The translations under genes were made by a program, and so were the position numbers. The notes under the pieces were generated by a model. It saw only the letters and a program-made list of their open reading frames with translations. It was not told the origin of the DNA and ran no database searches. From Cuneatibacter sp. NSJ-177 (GTDB taxonomy: Bacteria; Bacillota; Clostridia; Lachnospirales; Lachnospiraceae), in assembly GCF_022867805.1 (NCBI RefSeq), contig NZ_JALIFO010000011.1:43661-107660 (forward strand): DNA of 64,000 nucleotides, given 5' to 3'. This document shows, in pieces, positions 35,266-44,045 of the stretch; position 1 is the stretch's first letter; every line of letters starts with the position of its first letter.

Positions 35266-35348
35266 CATATCTGTTTTATTTAATTTTCCGTTTATAAAAT
35301 AACACGTAACGGCAAAAAATGCAAGGTAGTTTTTGCAGATAAGAACAG

Positions 35349-35396
35349 CGAAGGGCAAAATTTCCTCCCCGATTTCATCGAGAAAAAATTTTGCCC
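35349..35396 (-). terminator. Probable terminator of the glycyl-radical enzyme operon
   Basis: GGGCAAAATTT (35353-35363) pairs with AAATTTTGCCC (35386-35396). On the minus strand a short T-rich tail follows. It lies just past the activase stop. Confidence 0.55.
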
Positions 35397-35417
35397 TGCC
35401 GCCTCTGCCGTATCTCA

Positions 35418-36326
35418 CTAATATTTCACCGAAAATCCCTGCCCCCGGAAAATCTCCGCCAGTTCTTCCAAGTGACTAGGCTCCGGCGTTCGAAATGTCC
35501 CGCAGATCTCCGTGCTCCATCCCAGGGCTTCCCGCTTCGAGTTCCCCATCTCATGGTAAGGGAGCAGCCATACTTCCTCCACGGAAGCTACAAAAGGGGC
35601 CAGGAAGGCAGCCACCCGGCGGATCTCTTCCTCGGAGTCGTTGACGCCGGCGATCAGAGGGAGGCGGGCCCAGACTGTTTTCCCCAGCTCCCGGACCGCC
35701 CGCTCCAAATTATCAAGAATCCTCTCGTTCCCCACTCCGGTCAGCTCCCGGTGCCGTTTGGAATCCATGTGCTTGATGTCGTACAGGACATGGTCCGCCT
35801 GAGACAAAACCAGCTTAGCACTCTCCCAGGCGGCAAACCCACAGGTCTCGACAGCGGTGGAGATCCCCCGCTCTTTGGCTTCCCGGAGCAGGGCCGCGGC
35901 AAATTCCGGCTGAGATAAGGGTTCCCCTCCGCTGACGGTCAGACCGCCGCCGGAATACCGGTAATACCGCCGGTCCTTCTCCACCTCTTTTATCACATCC
36001 TCCGCCGTCCAGATCTTCCCGATCCGTTCGCGGGCTTTCTGACGGCAGGCATCAACACAGGCACAGCAGTCCGTACAGTTTTCCCAGGTCTGAAGGATTC
36101 CGTTTTCGGCCTGCCGGATACAGCCCTTCGGACAAGCCGAACGGCAGGCGCCGCAGCCGGTGCAGAGGTTCGAATACCAGGCCATCTGTTCCTTCACCAG
36201 ATTGGATTCCGGGTTATGGCACCACTGACAGCGCAGAGGACAGCCTTTGAGAAAAACCGTGGTTCGGATTCCGGGCCCGTCATGAATCGAATATCTTTGA
36301 ATGTTAAAAACAATCCCTTGTTCCAT
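35418..36326 (-). CDS. Glycyl-radical enzyme activase (radical SAM)
   Basis: 302 residues. Radical SAM cluster motif GCPLRCQWCHNPES (CxxxCxxC), then a two-cluster ferredoxin insert (CTGCGACRSACPKGC and CTDCCACVDAC) that places it with the activases of glycerol dehydratase, CutC and HpdB type rather than PflA. It uses S-adenosylmethionine to install the glycyl radical on its partner. ATG with AGGAGGATCCG upstream, 70 bases after the partner gene's stop. Oxygen-sensitive system, consistent with an anaerobe. Confidence 0.92.
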   Translation of the reverse strand: MEQGIVFNIQRYSIHDGPGIRTTVFLKGCPLRCQWCHNPESNLVKEQMAWYSNLCTGCGACRSACPKGCIRQAENGILQTWENCTDCCACVDACRQKARERIGKIWTAEDVIKEVEKDRRYYRYSGGGLTVSGGEPLSQPEFAAALLREAKERGISTAVETCGFAAWESAKLVLSQADHVLYDIKHMDSKRHRELTGVGNERILDNLERAVRELGKTVWARLPLIAGVNDSEEEIRRVAAFLAPFVASVEEVWLLPYHEMGNSKREALGWSTEICGTFRTPEPSHLEELAEIFRGQGFSVKY

Positions 36327-36396
36327 CGGATCCTCCTGCCAAAATAATCAAAGCCGCGCCGACTGCTGGCTGTGGGAGCCCACCGGCACCCCCGGA

Positions 36397-38817
36397 TCAA
36401 AGTCCCCGGTAGCTGGTCCGGCCGATCACCTCGTCCTGTACATTCTTGGACAGGGTGACAAAATAGGTGCTATATCCGGCCACACGGACGATCAGGTCCT
36501 TATACTTCTCCGGCTCCTTCTGCGCCGCAACCAAAGTCTCCTGGTCCACCACGTTGAACTGGATCTGATTTCCGCCCTCCATCATGTAGGTGCGGATCAG
36601 CATCATCAGCTTCCGGCGGTCGTCCTCGGTCCGGATCGCGGTCGGGTGAACTTTCATGTTGTGCAGTGTCGCGTTCATCCGGCGCTGCGGCAATTTCATC
36701 GCGCTGTTCAGCATCGCGGTGGGCCCGCAGACGTCACAGCCCTGCTCCGGGGAAACCGACCCGTCAGCCAGGGCGGCTCCTGCATAGCGGCCGTCGGGAG
36801 TGGCGCCGGTCAGGCGTCCGCCCGGATCGTGGGCCGTGATGGAAAGTCCGCTGACGCAGAACTTTCCGCCCCTGTAGCTGTCGATGCTGCATCCGATGTC
36901 CACCAGGCGGCTGTAGATGCGGGCGACCACCTCGTCGGTCTCGTCATCGTCATTGCCGTACTTGGGCACCGCCAGGCACATCTCGCGGATCTTCTGGTTC
37001 TCCTCTCCCTCCCAGTTGGCGTCCAGGGCGTCGAGAAGCTGTTTCATGGTAATTTTCTTCTCATCGAATACCAGTTTCTTGATCACCGCCATGGAATCGC
37101 CGACGTTGATGGTGCCGACACCCAGGTTGATGGTCGGCCCAAGGCCGTAGGGAAGTTCCCGCATCTTGCCGATCTTACCGACCTCCACGCCGTCCGAGAA
37201 CAGGGAGATGGGGAACGGATCCTGCATTTCTTTGCGCCCGGTCAGGTAGCGGAGCAGCATATCCTGGCCGAAATACTCGATGTAATATTTTTGATGTTCC
37301 AGCATCTTTTCCTCAAACTCTTCGTAGGTCTTCATCTCGCAGACGTCGCCGGTCTTCGGTCCGATCTGCATGTCAAGGTGAGGGCTGTAACCGTTGTGCA
37401 GGAACGTATCGAAGGGCAGGGAGGTGACGATCATGGAATACACATGGCCCCAGCCTTCCGGTACGGTCGGGTCCACGCAGCCCATCACCATATAATTTCT
37501 GGCCTTCTCTAACGGCACTCCCTTTTCCATCAAAGTTGTCATATAGCCTTTATCGCTGTTGAAGGAGGGCATTCCGATTCCGGTGGAGACCAATTCCAGT
37601 GCCTTCATCATCAGTTCATCCGGGGTTTTCTCATGGACGCGCAGGTGGAGCGTGTGATGGGGCGTCCGGCAGCGGTAGGCTGCTTCCAAAAACAGGTAGG
37701 TCAGAGGGTTCGTCGCATCATTTCCCTCTTCATCCACACCGCCAAGCGTCACGCCGTTCCAGCGGGCCTGGCCCGACCATTTCAACCGGCTCTGGCCGCC
37801 GGAGGTGTTCTTCATCTGCATGATCTTCAGACGGTAGTTCTGCATGTATTCCAGGACGGTTTCATCGTCCAGGTTTCCGTCCTCCACGTCTTTTTTATAA
37901 TAAGGATAGAGAACCTGGTCCAGGCGTCCCAAGGGCGTCGTGGTCTGGCAGCTGATCATCACAAACAGGAACCACAGGAACTGGTAGGCCTCCTTGAAGG
38001 TCTCTGCCGGATACTGAGGGACGCGGCGGCAGATCTTCGCCATCTCGGTCAGTTCCTCTTTCCTCCGGGCGTCCGCACACTCCGCCGCCAGTTTTTCGGC
38101 CAGATCCGCATACCGCATCGCCCAGGCGATGACGCCCTTGTTGATGATGATCATGGCGCGCCATACATAAATCTTTTCGATGTCCTCCTCGGTCTTGATC
38201 TTGATGCTGACCACCTGGTCCAGTTTTTCCTGGGCCTCGTCGATGATTTTCTGCAAACCTTTGTTCAGCACATAGGCGTAGTCGATCTGGTACGTATCCG
38301 CCTCCGGCAGGATGGCCATACCGTTGCAGGCGTAGCCCATGCCGGCCGCCTCCTCCAGCGTCTTGTTGACCGGCAGCAGATAGCCGCTCTTTTTCCAGGC
38401 CCACATGGGCTCGTCGTAGAGGTCGTAGAGCTTATATTCCGGGATAATTTTGTGCCAATATTCGGTCAGCTCATACATCTTAGCCGCCTGCTCATCGGTG
38501 ATGGAATACTCTTCCCCGCGCAGGGATTCGATTCCTTCTTTCTGCCAGGTTCCCTTGGTCCAAAAATCCGCCTCCACGCACATCGGCTTGCTGGCGGGCG
38601 CTCCGGCCAGCAGGTCCCCCTCCATGATATAAATCGGAATATGCTCCAGCATATAGGACTGTGCCTTCGCCATGCGGATCACGTTGGGATCCCCTTCAAA
38701 TTTTTGATATGCTTCGGTAAATAAACTTGCCTTCTCCACGCTGAAGGCGATCTTTGGAGCACGGACGATCTCGTATATCTTTTTGATCCGCTCCGACATC
38801 ACTCTCTTTTCTTCCAC
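36397..38817 (-). CDS. Glycyl-radical enzyme of unassigned substrate
   Basis: 806 residues. The glycyl loop near the C-terminus reads VRVAGYSTYFVTLS (Gly about 781), and the active-site loop contains Cys about 447 in MVMGCVDPTVPEGW. In well-known dehydratase and lyase members (glycerol dehydratase, CutC, HypD) the residue two after the Cys is Glu (GCVEP); here it is Asp. The length suits the dehydratase/decarboxylase group rather than PFL. I chose GTG at 38817 because AAGGAGG sits 8 bases upstream; the ATG at 38799 has no good site. The activase follows. No microcompartment, alcohol dehydrogenase or acetyltransferase genes are nearby, so the substrate cannot be assigned. Confidence 0.88.
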   Translation of the reverse strand: MEEKRVMSERIKKIYEIVRAPKIAFSVEKASLFTEAYQKFEGDPNVIRMAKAQSYMLEHIPIYIMEGDLLAGAPASKPMCVEADFWTKGTWQKEGIESLRGEEYSITDEQAAKMYELTEYWHKIIPEYKLYDLYDEPMWAWKKSGYLLPVNKTLEEAAGMGYACNGMAILPEADTYQIDYAYVLNKGLQKIIDEAQEKLDQVVSIKIKTEEDIEKIYVWRAMIIINKGVIAWAMRYADLAEKLAAECADARRKEELTEMAKICRRVPQYPAETFKEAYQFLWFLFVMISCQTTTPLGRLDQVLYPYYKKDVEDGNLDDETVLEYMQNYRLKIMQMKNTSGGQSRLKWSGQARWNGVTLGGVDEEGNDATNPLTYLFLEAAYRCRTPHHTLHLRVHEKTPDELMMKALELVSTGIGMPSFNSDKGYMTTLMEKGVPLEKARNYMVMGCVDPTVPEGWGHVYSMIVTSLPFDTFLHNGYSPHLDMQIGPKTGDVCEMKTYEEFEEKMLEHQKYYIEYFGQDMLLRYLTGRKEMQDPFPISLFSDGVEVGKIGKMRELPYGLGPTINLGVGTINVGDSMAVIKKLVFDEKKITMKQLLDALDANWEGEENQKIREMCLAVPKYGNDDDETDEVVARIYSRLVDIGCSIDSYRGGKFCVSGLSITAHDPGGRLTGATPDGRYAGAALADGSVSPEQGCDVCGPTAMLNSAMKLPQRRMNATLHNMKVHPTAIRTEDDRRKLMMLIRTYMMEGGNQIQFNVVDQETLVAAQKEPEKYKDLIVRVAGYSTYFVTLSKNVQDEVIGRTSYRGL

Positions 38818-39021
38818 TGCGATATCCTCCTTGTACACTGATGGCTTTATCTTAGCACCTGGCAAAGAGGGTGAACACTCACATTTCGGAGGAAAAGGGT
38901 GGACTATTTTCGCTTCTTGCCTGTCATCATTCCGTCTTCTCCCCGGCAAAGGCAGAAGGGACTCCGGCGGGCTCATCAAAACAGAAAAAAGGCGTACCGC
39001 CAAAATTTGTGTGGATTTATC

Positions 39022-39071
39022 TTGACAAGTAAACTTGGCAGCAGTATCATCTAAATACCAAGTAAACTTGG
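39022..39071 (+). promoter_or_regulatory. Promoter with paired palindromic operators of the XRE/DUF6442 pair
   Basis: TTGACA (39022-39027), a 17-base spacer and TATCAT (39045-39050). Two operators share the core CAAGTAAACTTG: one in the spacer (39026-39037), one at the expected start site, as the perfect palindrome CCAAGTAAACTTGG (39058-39071). Centres are about 33 bases apart. This fits autorepression by the XRE protein at 39572. Confidence 0.75.
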
Positions 39072-39255
39072 CATCAAGATTCTACAGGCAGAAAGTTCAC
39101 CGAAGGCAGGCGATTTGGTTCATCCTTCATACCGTCCGCTGCCGGATAAAGATCCCGTCACCCGGCAGGCATCGCCCGCGGCAGCCTTTTCCGCCGAAAA
39201 AGGTAGATGGATATGTTGCTCGTTGGTTCCAAAATCACAAAAGGAGGTTACCAGA

Positions 39256-39558
39256 ATGGACAGGGAAACCATATTAAAGAAAGCGCAGGGAGAAGAAGAC
39301 GAAATGGTTGCGCAAGTCCGTGACAAATCGATCAAATATACGTACCTGGCGCTAGTCTGCAGCGCCGCTGTCTTTGCCTTCCTTCGGGGACAAAACGGCC
39401 AGCCGATCATGGATCTTTGCGCAACGGTCTGTTTTTCGGTCTTTGCCGGCCGGATTTACTGTTTTATCAAAACGAGAGACAAGGCCAATCTCTTCCTCGC
39501 CGTTGTCACACTTGCAATGGCCGTTTTCGCGACGGTTCGGTTTTTTATGGGACATTGA
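39256..39558 (+). CDS. Small membrane protein (DUF6442-like)
   Basis: 100 residues. An N-terminal acidic helix (DRETILKKAQGEEDEM) is followed by three hydrophobic stretches (about 30-48, 52-72, 78-97). RBS AAGGAGGTTACCAG precedes the ATG at 39256. It is the first gene of a pair with a small XRE repressor, 13 bases apart. I recall this pairing and pattern as DUF6442 in Clostridia, which should be verified. The function is unknown; a sensor or modulator of the repressor is possible. Confidence 0.7.
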   Translation: MDRETILKKAQGEEDEMVAQVRDKSIKYTYLALVCSAAVFAFLRGQNGQPIMDLCATVCFSVFAGRIYCFIKTRDKANLFLAVVTLAMAVFATVRFFMGH

Positions 39559-39571
39559 CCGGGGGGAGAGG

Positions 39572-39778
39572 ATGGACGAAAAACTGACATTAAAAAACCG
39601 GCTGAAAGAAACCAGGGCGGAACAAAATTTATCCCAGTCCCAGTTAGCGGAAATGGTAGGAGTCTCCCGCAATACGATCAGCTCCATTGAGACCGGGCAG
39701 TTTAACCCTACCGCCAAGCTGGCTTTGGTTATATGTATCGCTCTCAATAAAAAGTTTGAAGATCTCTTCTACTTTTAA
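39572..39778 (+). CDS. Minimal XRE family repressor
   Basis: 68 residues, almost only a helix-turn-helix: LKNRLKETRAEQNLSQSQLAEMV then GVSRNTISSIETGQFNPTAKLAL. Such minimal repressors usually control the membrane-protein gene beside them. The start at 39572 has GGGGGGAGAGG upstream. The operator pair at 39022-39071 is the probable target. The short C-terminus (EDLFYF) is typical of the YozG/Cro type. Confidence 0.88.
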   Translation: MDEKLTLKNRLKETRAEQNLSQSQLAEMVGVSRNTISSIETGQFNPTAKLALVICIALNKKFEDLFYF

Positions 39779-39848
39779 TGGAAGCTTCCCCTGTCTCTTT
39801 GCCGCTTGACTTTCCTGATCCTTCCTTGATACGAATAGAAAAACCGCA

Positions 39849-39912
39849 AAGGACAAACAAAGGCCTGCTGGACGGTAAATCCGGCAGACCTCTTGTTTGT
39901 CCTTGTTTCTTG
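39849..39912. terminator. Large nested terminator hairpin
   Basis: AAGGACAAACAA (39849-39860) pairs with TTGTTTGTCCTT (39893-39904). An inner GCCTGC...GGCAGAC stem is nested inside. It lies between the XRE gene and the convergent ABC importer operon and may serve both. Confidence 0.7.
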
Positions 39913-39958
39913 GTTCGATATTGGATTTTTAATTCGCGCTTACCAGTCCGCGCTATTT

Positions 39959-40750
39959 CTACCGCAGCAGCATCCGGTCATTGGCCAGTTTCTTTTTGCT
40001 GGCCTCCGTGTAGCAGGTCAGGAGCCGGTCCACAGTCATATCCGCCCGCTCCTTTCCGGAAAGATCCAGGATAATCCCGCCGTCGTCCATCATAATCGTC
40101 CGGTTTCCGATGGAAAGGGCGGCCTGCATATCGTGGGTAATCATCATGGTGGTAATTTTTCCAGCCTCCACCAGCTCCACCGTGATGGCAAGCACCTTCT
40201 CCGCGGTGGCCGGATCCAGAGCCGCCGTGTGCTCATCGAGCAGCAGAAGCTTCGGCTCCGCAATCGTGCACATCAGCAGGGAAACCGCTTGGCGCTGGCC
40301 GCCGGAGAGCTGCCCCACCTTTGCTTTTAAGCGGTCCTCCAGGCCCAGGTTCAGCTTTTCGAGAAGCGTCCGAAAAAAATCCCGATCGTCCCGGCTGACG
40401 GCAAAAAGGCTTTTTTTCGCTTTTCTCGTATAGGCGAGCGCGAGATTTTCCTCGATTGTCAGATTGGGCGCCGTCCCTTTCAAGGTGTCCTGAAAGACCC
40501 GGCCGATATCGTACGCCCTCTTATAATCTTTCCAGGAAGTAATATTTTTCCCGTCCAGATGAATGCTCCCGGCATCCACCCAGAAAGCGCCGCCGATCGC
40601 GTTAAAAAGTGTGGATTTTCCCGCGCCGTTGGAACCGATGATGGTGACGAAGTCCCCGGCGTCCAGCTCTAAACTGACGTCATTTAACGCCCGCTTTTCA
40701 TTGGGCGTGCCCGGATAAAAGGTTTTCTTTACATTTTTTACGGTCAGCAT
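39959..40750 (-). CDS. trpZ: ABC ATPase of an aromatic amino-acid importer (TrpZ-like)
   Basis: 263-residue ATPase. Walker A GSNGAGKST, signature LSGGQRQA, Walker B LLLLDEHTAALDP. The Asp-Glu-His in place of Asp-Glu-Pro is usual in this subfamily (COG1101). It is the last gene of the operon trpX-(dehydrogenase)-trpY-trpZ, one base after the permease gene. The family imports tryptophan or related compounds in Firmicutes under T-box control. Confidence 0.88.
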   Translation of the reverse strand: MLTVKNVKKTFYPGTPNEKRALNDVSLELDAGDFVTIIGSNGAGKSTLFNAIGGAFWVDAGSIHLDGKNITSWKDYKRAYDIGRVFQDTLKGTAPNLTIEENLALAYTRKAKKSLFAVSRDDRDFFRTLLEKLNLGLEDRLKAKVGQLSGGQRQAVSLLMCTIAEPKLLLLDEHTAALDPATAEKVLAITVELVEAGKITTMMITHDMQAALSIGNRTIMMDDGGIILDLSGKERADMTVDRLLTCYTEASKKKLANDRMLLR

Positions 40751-40751
40751 C

Positions 40752-41651
40752 CTAGATCCGCTCCCTTCTCTTCATCTTCCGCAGGCTCATCCATTGCTTG
40801 ATCGCAGGCAGGGACAGCGCCAACGCCACGATGACCGCCGAGACCAGTTTCAGGCCGTAGGACGGAAACAGCTTAACTTTTAAGGCAACCGCGATAAACA
40901 TCCGGTAAACCACGGAACCGAGGATCGCAGAAAAAAGGCCGATGGTCACCGAACGGCGGCCGATGACGGTCTCCCCGATGATCACCGAAGCCAGGCCGAT
41001 CACCACCATGCCGCTGCCGTATCCTGCGTCAAAGAAAGAAAGCGACTGACCGATCAGGCCGCCGGAAAGAGCCACACAGGCATTTCCCAGGGCCAGGCCC
41101 GCGCACTTGTAGATGTCGGCGTTGACCGAGGAGGAACGCACCATATCCTCGTTGTCGCCGGTGGCCCGGATCGCCAAGCCCTGGCGGGTTTTAAAATACA
41201 CGGACAAAATTGCCGCCAGGAGCAGACAGACGATCAGGGGGAGCAAAGTCTTGCTCTGATTGGCGGTCAGTCCGAAAACCCTCTCCGCGGCCTGAAACAA
41301 TGTCTCCCCGGTATTGGCAGAGACATTGGACTTGCCCGACGTCACAAAGAGATTCACCGAATACAGGCCGGTCATGGTCAAAATCCCGGCAAGAATCGGG
41401 TGAATGCCGATCTTCGTCTGCAAAAGGCCGGTCACTGTGCCCGCGCCCGCCCCGGCCAGAAAAGCAAGCAGCAGACCAAGAGCCGGATGGCCCGCCACGG
41501 TCAGCATCACGGATACCGCCATGCCGAGGCCGAAGCTCCCGTCCACCGTTAAATCCGGCGTGTTTAAAATTCGAAAGGTAATGTATACGCCTATGGCCAG
41601 CACGGCATAGGCAAATCCCTCCTGAAGGGAACGAAGCAGCAGTACTCCCAT
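40752..41651 (-). CDS. trpY: ABC permease of an aromatic amino-acid importer (TrpY-like)
   Basis: 299-residue permease with about eight helices, of the COG4120 branched-chain-type fold. Segments typical of the group are FRILNTPDLTVDGSF near the N-terminus and the coupling region RATGDNEDMVRSSSVNADIYKC. The C-terminus is basic (RKMKRRERI). The ATPase gene follows after one base, and the dehydrogenase stop lies 9 bases upstream. Confidence 0.88.
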   Translation of the reverse strand: MGVLLLRSLQEGFAYAVLAIGVYITFRILNTPDLTVDGSFGLGMAVSVMLTVAGHPALGLLLAFLAGAGAGTVTGLLQTKIGIHPILAGILTMTGLYSVNLFVTSGKSNVSANTGETLFQAAERVFGLTANQSKTLLPLIVCLLLAAILSVYFKTRQGLAIRATGDNEDMVRSSSVNADIYKCAGLALGNACVALSGGLIGQSLSFFDAGYGSGMVVIGLASVIIGETVIGRRSVTIGLFSAILGSVVYRMFIAVALKVKLFPSYGLKLVSAVIVALALSLPAIKQWMSLRKMKRRERI

Positions 41652-41659
41652 CTTTTCTC

Positions 41660-42601
41660 CTATCTGGCCTCGGCCAGCTCATTGTGTTTTTGAATCACCT
41701 CGCAGGAAGCGTCAAACGCCGCCTGCTCCGACTCGGTCAATTTCAAAGTCAAAATCTCCTCGACCCCGTTCTTTCCGATCACAGCCGGAACGCCAACATG
41801 AAAACCACTCTTTCCGTATTCTCCGTCCAGATAGGCCGAAACCGGGAAGACCCGCTTTTCATCGTAGAGCACCGCCTGACAGATCTCCGCCAGGGCCGCC
41901 CCGATTCCAAACTCTGTGGAGCCCTTTCCGATGATGATCTCCATACCGATCTGATGGGTCCGCTCTTCCAGAACCGAAAGCGTCACCTTGCCGTAGACCT
42001 CCGGATTTTCCTGGATCAACTCTGTCAGGGGTTTCCCCATCAACGTGACATGGGAAAGAGGGACCATGGAGGAATCGCCGTGCTCTCCCATGGCAAAGCA
42101 CTGGATCGAGCGCATATCGACGCCGGTCAGCTCATGGAGGGTCCGGCGAAGCCTGGCCGTATCGAGGGACGTGCCGGTGCCGAAGATCTTCTGCGCCGGG
42201 TAACCCAAATGCTTTCTCACATAATTGACCACAATATCGCAGGGGTTGGAGATGGAAATAATCATCCCGTTGAACTTCGTCTGTTTCAGTTTCTCCACCA
42301 CGTCCTTCATGATGTCGATGGTGTCTCCCAGCATATCCAGCCGGGTCTGGCCAGGTTTTCTGGAAACGCCCACGCTGATCACCAAGATGTCAGCGTCGTC
42401 ACAGTCCGCATAAGTCCCCGCATAGATTTTTACCGGCCGGCGCATGAAAGCCGTGGCATCTGCGATATCTTTGGCCTGGCTGTCCGCCTTTCTCTCGTCG
42501 ATGTCGATCAAGGCGATCTCCCCGCAGATCCCGGACAGGGCCAGATTTAAGGTACAGAGAGAGCCGACATGGCCGGCTCCCAAAACGACAATTTTGCTCA
42601 T
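41660..42601 (-). CDS. LDH/MDH-family 2-hydroxyacid dehydrogenase inside the importer operon
   Basis: 313-residue NAD-dependent dehydrogenase. N-terminal Rossmann GAGHVGSL, then SVGVSRKPGQTRLDML, SNPCDIVV, DTARLRR and catalytic His in AMGEHGDS. The residue that fixes substrate choice (Gln102 in lactate dehydrogenases) is Arg here (R81 in NPxxR numbering of this protein), as in malate dehydrogenases, while the following TRLDM matches LDH. The ATG at 42601 has GGAG 6 bases upstream. Position between binding protein and permease of an aromatic importer suggests reduction of arylpyruvates, an inference only. Confidence 0.82.
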   Translation of the reverse strand: MSKIVVLGAGHVGSLCTLNLALSGICGEIALIDIDERKADSQAKDIADATAFMRRPVKIYAGTYADCDDADILVISVGVSRKPGQTRLDMLGDTIDIMKDVVEKLKQTKFNGMIISISNPCDIVVNYVRKHLGYPAQKIFGTGTSLDTARLRRTLHELTGVDMRSIQCFAMGEHGDSSMVPLSHVTLMGKPLTELIQENPEVYGKVTLSVLEERTHQIGMEIIIGKGSTEFGIGAALAEICQAVLYDEKRVFPVSAYLDGEYGKSGFHVGVPAVIGKNGVEEILTLKLTESEQAAFDASCEVIQKHNELAEAR

Positions 42602-42661
42602 GACTTTCTCCATTTCCTCCGCCCCGTACCCAGACAGGGCGGAACCAACAAATCCGAATCG

Positions 42662-43744
42662 TTACTCTCCCAAAATCGTAAACTCTGCCTTCATCGCGTC
42701 GGACAGCTCAATTCCCAGTTCCTGGGCTGTCTTCGCATTGATCATCTTGGCAAACTCCGCGATCTGCTCCACCGGGTTCTCCGCAATGGTCTCGCCGTTC
42801 ACCAGGCGCTGCACCATCTGGGCCGTCTGTTTTCCAAGAACCGTGTAATCGATTCCCACCGTAGCCAGGCCGCCGTCGATGACCATGGAGTCGGCTCCCA
42901 CATAGATGGGCAGGTTCGCTTCCGTAGCCACCTGGAGATACGCGGCCATGGCGGAAGCCACCGTGTTGTCGTTGGGGGTGAAGAAGGCGTCCACGGAACC
43001 AACCAGGGAAGAAGCCGCCTGCTGCACGTCGGCGGTGCCGGTTACGGTGGCCTCCTCATATTTCAGGCCGTTGGCGTCGCAGTAGGCTTTGGCTTTCTCG
43101 ATGCCAGTCACGGAATTGATCTCGCTGGTGTTGTAGACCATGCCGAAGGTCTTTACGTCCGGCGTCAGCTCCAGGGCCAGCTTAATGATATCCTCCACCG
43201 GGATGGAATTGGAAACGCCGGTGATATTACCATCGGTTTTGTCCAGGGATTCCACCAGGCCTGCTTCCACCGGGTTGCTGACCGCGGAGAATACGATCGG
43301 AATCTCCTTGGTCGCGGAGGCCGCCACCTGGGCGGTCGGGGTTGCGATCGGAACCAGGATATCCACGCCGCCGGTGATCATCTCCTGGACAATGGTCGGA
43401 AGCATGGTGGAATCGCCGCTGGCGTTCTGGTAGACGATCTCGATGGTTCCGGCTTCCTCCAGGGGTTTCAATTCTTCCACGATGGTCTCGTAGATCTGGT
43501 TTAAGGAGGGGTGATCCATGTGCTGGATGATGCCGATCTTGTAGGTTTTGCCGGTTGAGGCGTCAGTGGCGGCTGCGGTGGTGGCGGCGTCGGAGGCGGC
43601 TGTTGTCGGGGAGGCCGCGGATCCCGCGGTGGTGGCGTCTGCGGTGGTAGAAGTGGTCCCGCTGCCGCAGCCGGCCAGCATGCCGGCCGCCATGATAAGG
43701 CTCATTCCGTAGGCTAATAAGTTGGTTTTTTTGCTCTTTTTCAT
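42662..43744 (-). CDS. trpX: Substrate-binding lipoprotein of an aromatic amino-acid importer (TrpX-like)
   Basis: 360 residues. Lipoprotein signal peptide ending MLAGCGSG, then a long Thr/Ala/Ser linker to about residue 65, then the ABC_sub_bind fold (COG2984): KIGIIQHMDHPSLNQIYETI, VDILVPIATPTAQVAASATK and GVSNSIPVEDIIKLALEL. The ATG at 43744 is preceded by AAAAAGGAGAAAAAAG; an in-frame extension to 43963 runs through the hairpin-rich leader and is rejected. It is the first gene after the T-box leader, with dehydrogenase, permease and ATPase following. Confidence 0.9.
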   Translation of the reverse strand: MKKSKKTNLLAYGMSLIMAAGMLAGCGSGTTSTTADATTAGSAASPTTAASDAATTAAATDASTGKTYKIGIIQHMDHPSLNQIYETIVEELKPLEEAGTIEIVYQNASGDSTMLPTIVQEMITGGVDILVPIATPTAQVAASATKEIPIVFSAVSNPVEAGLVESLDKTDGNITGVSNSIPVEDIIKLALELTPDVKTFGMVYNTSEINSVTGIEKAKAYCDANGLKYEEATVTGTADVQQAASSLVGSVDAFFTPNDNTVASAMAAYLQVATEANLPIYVGADSMVIDGGLATVGIDYTVLGKQTAQMVQRLVNGETIAENPVEQIAEFAKMINAKTAQELGIELSDAMKAEFTILGE

Positions 43745-43882
43745 CTTTTTTCTCCTTTTTTTGGAAATAGGGGGCGCTTGGTGTCCGGTATTGGCCGGAG
43801 GGGCGGATGGGCTGGGCTCTTGGCTATTTCGCGGGGGCGGTAGGTTGGGCTCTTGGCCTTTGGCCAATTCGCAGTTGGGAGA

Positions 43883-44011
43883 AGCCAGGGTGCTCCTGGC
43901 TTTCCCCCGCCGGGCCCATTCGGGAGGGCTTTCGCCCTCCCTCATTGGAGGCTGTCGCCTCATAAAACGGAGAGCTCAGCCGCCGGGAAGTGCAAGCCCT
44001 TCCCGGCGGCT
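43883..44011. repeat. Array of four short hairpins in the trpX leader
   Basis: Four perfect inverted repeats in 130 bases: AGCCAGG/CCTGGCT (43883-43901), GGGAGGGC-TTTC-GCCCTCCC (43922-43941), GAGGC-TGTC-GCCTC (43948-43961) and AGCCGCCGGGAAG/CTTCCCGGCGGCT (43978-44011). They lie between the T-box terminator and the trpX start. No long T run follows any of them, so they are not ordinary terminators. Confidence 0.7.
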
Positions 44012-44045
44012 GCGTTCTTCGTTTTGCCCGGCTCGTAGCTTATAC

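Noticed and set aside
38818..39003. N-terminal extension of the glycyl-radical enzyme
   Set aside because: Pro/Arg/Ser-rich, without family match; GTG at 38817 has an ideal ribosome site.
43745..43963. N-terminal extension of the TrpX gene to 43963
   Set aside because: The extension covers the hairpin array and has no signal peptide; the ATG at 43744 has a proper ribosome site and starts a lipoprotein signal.
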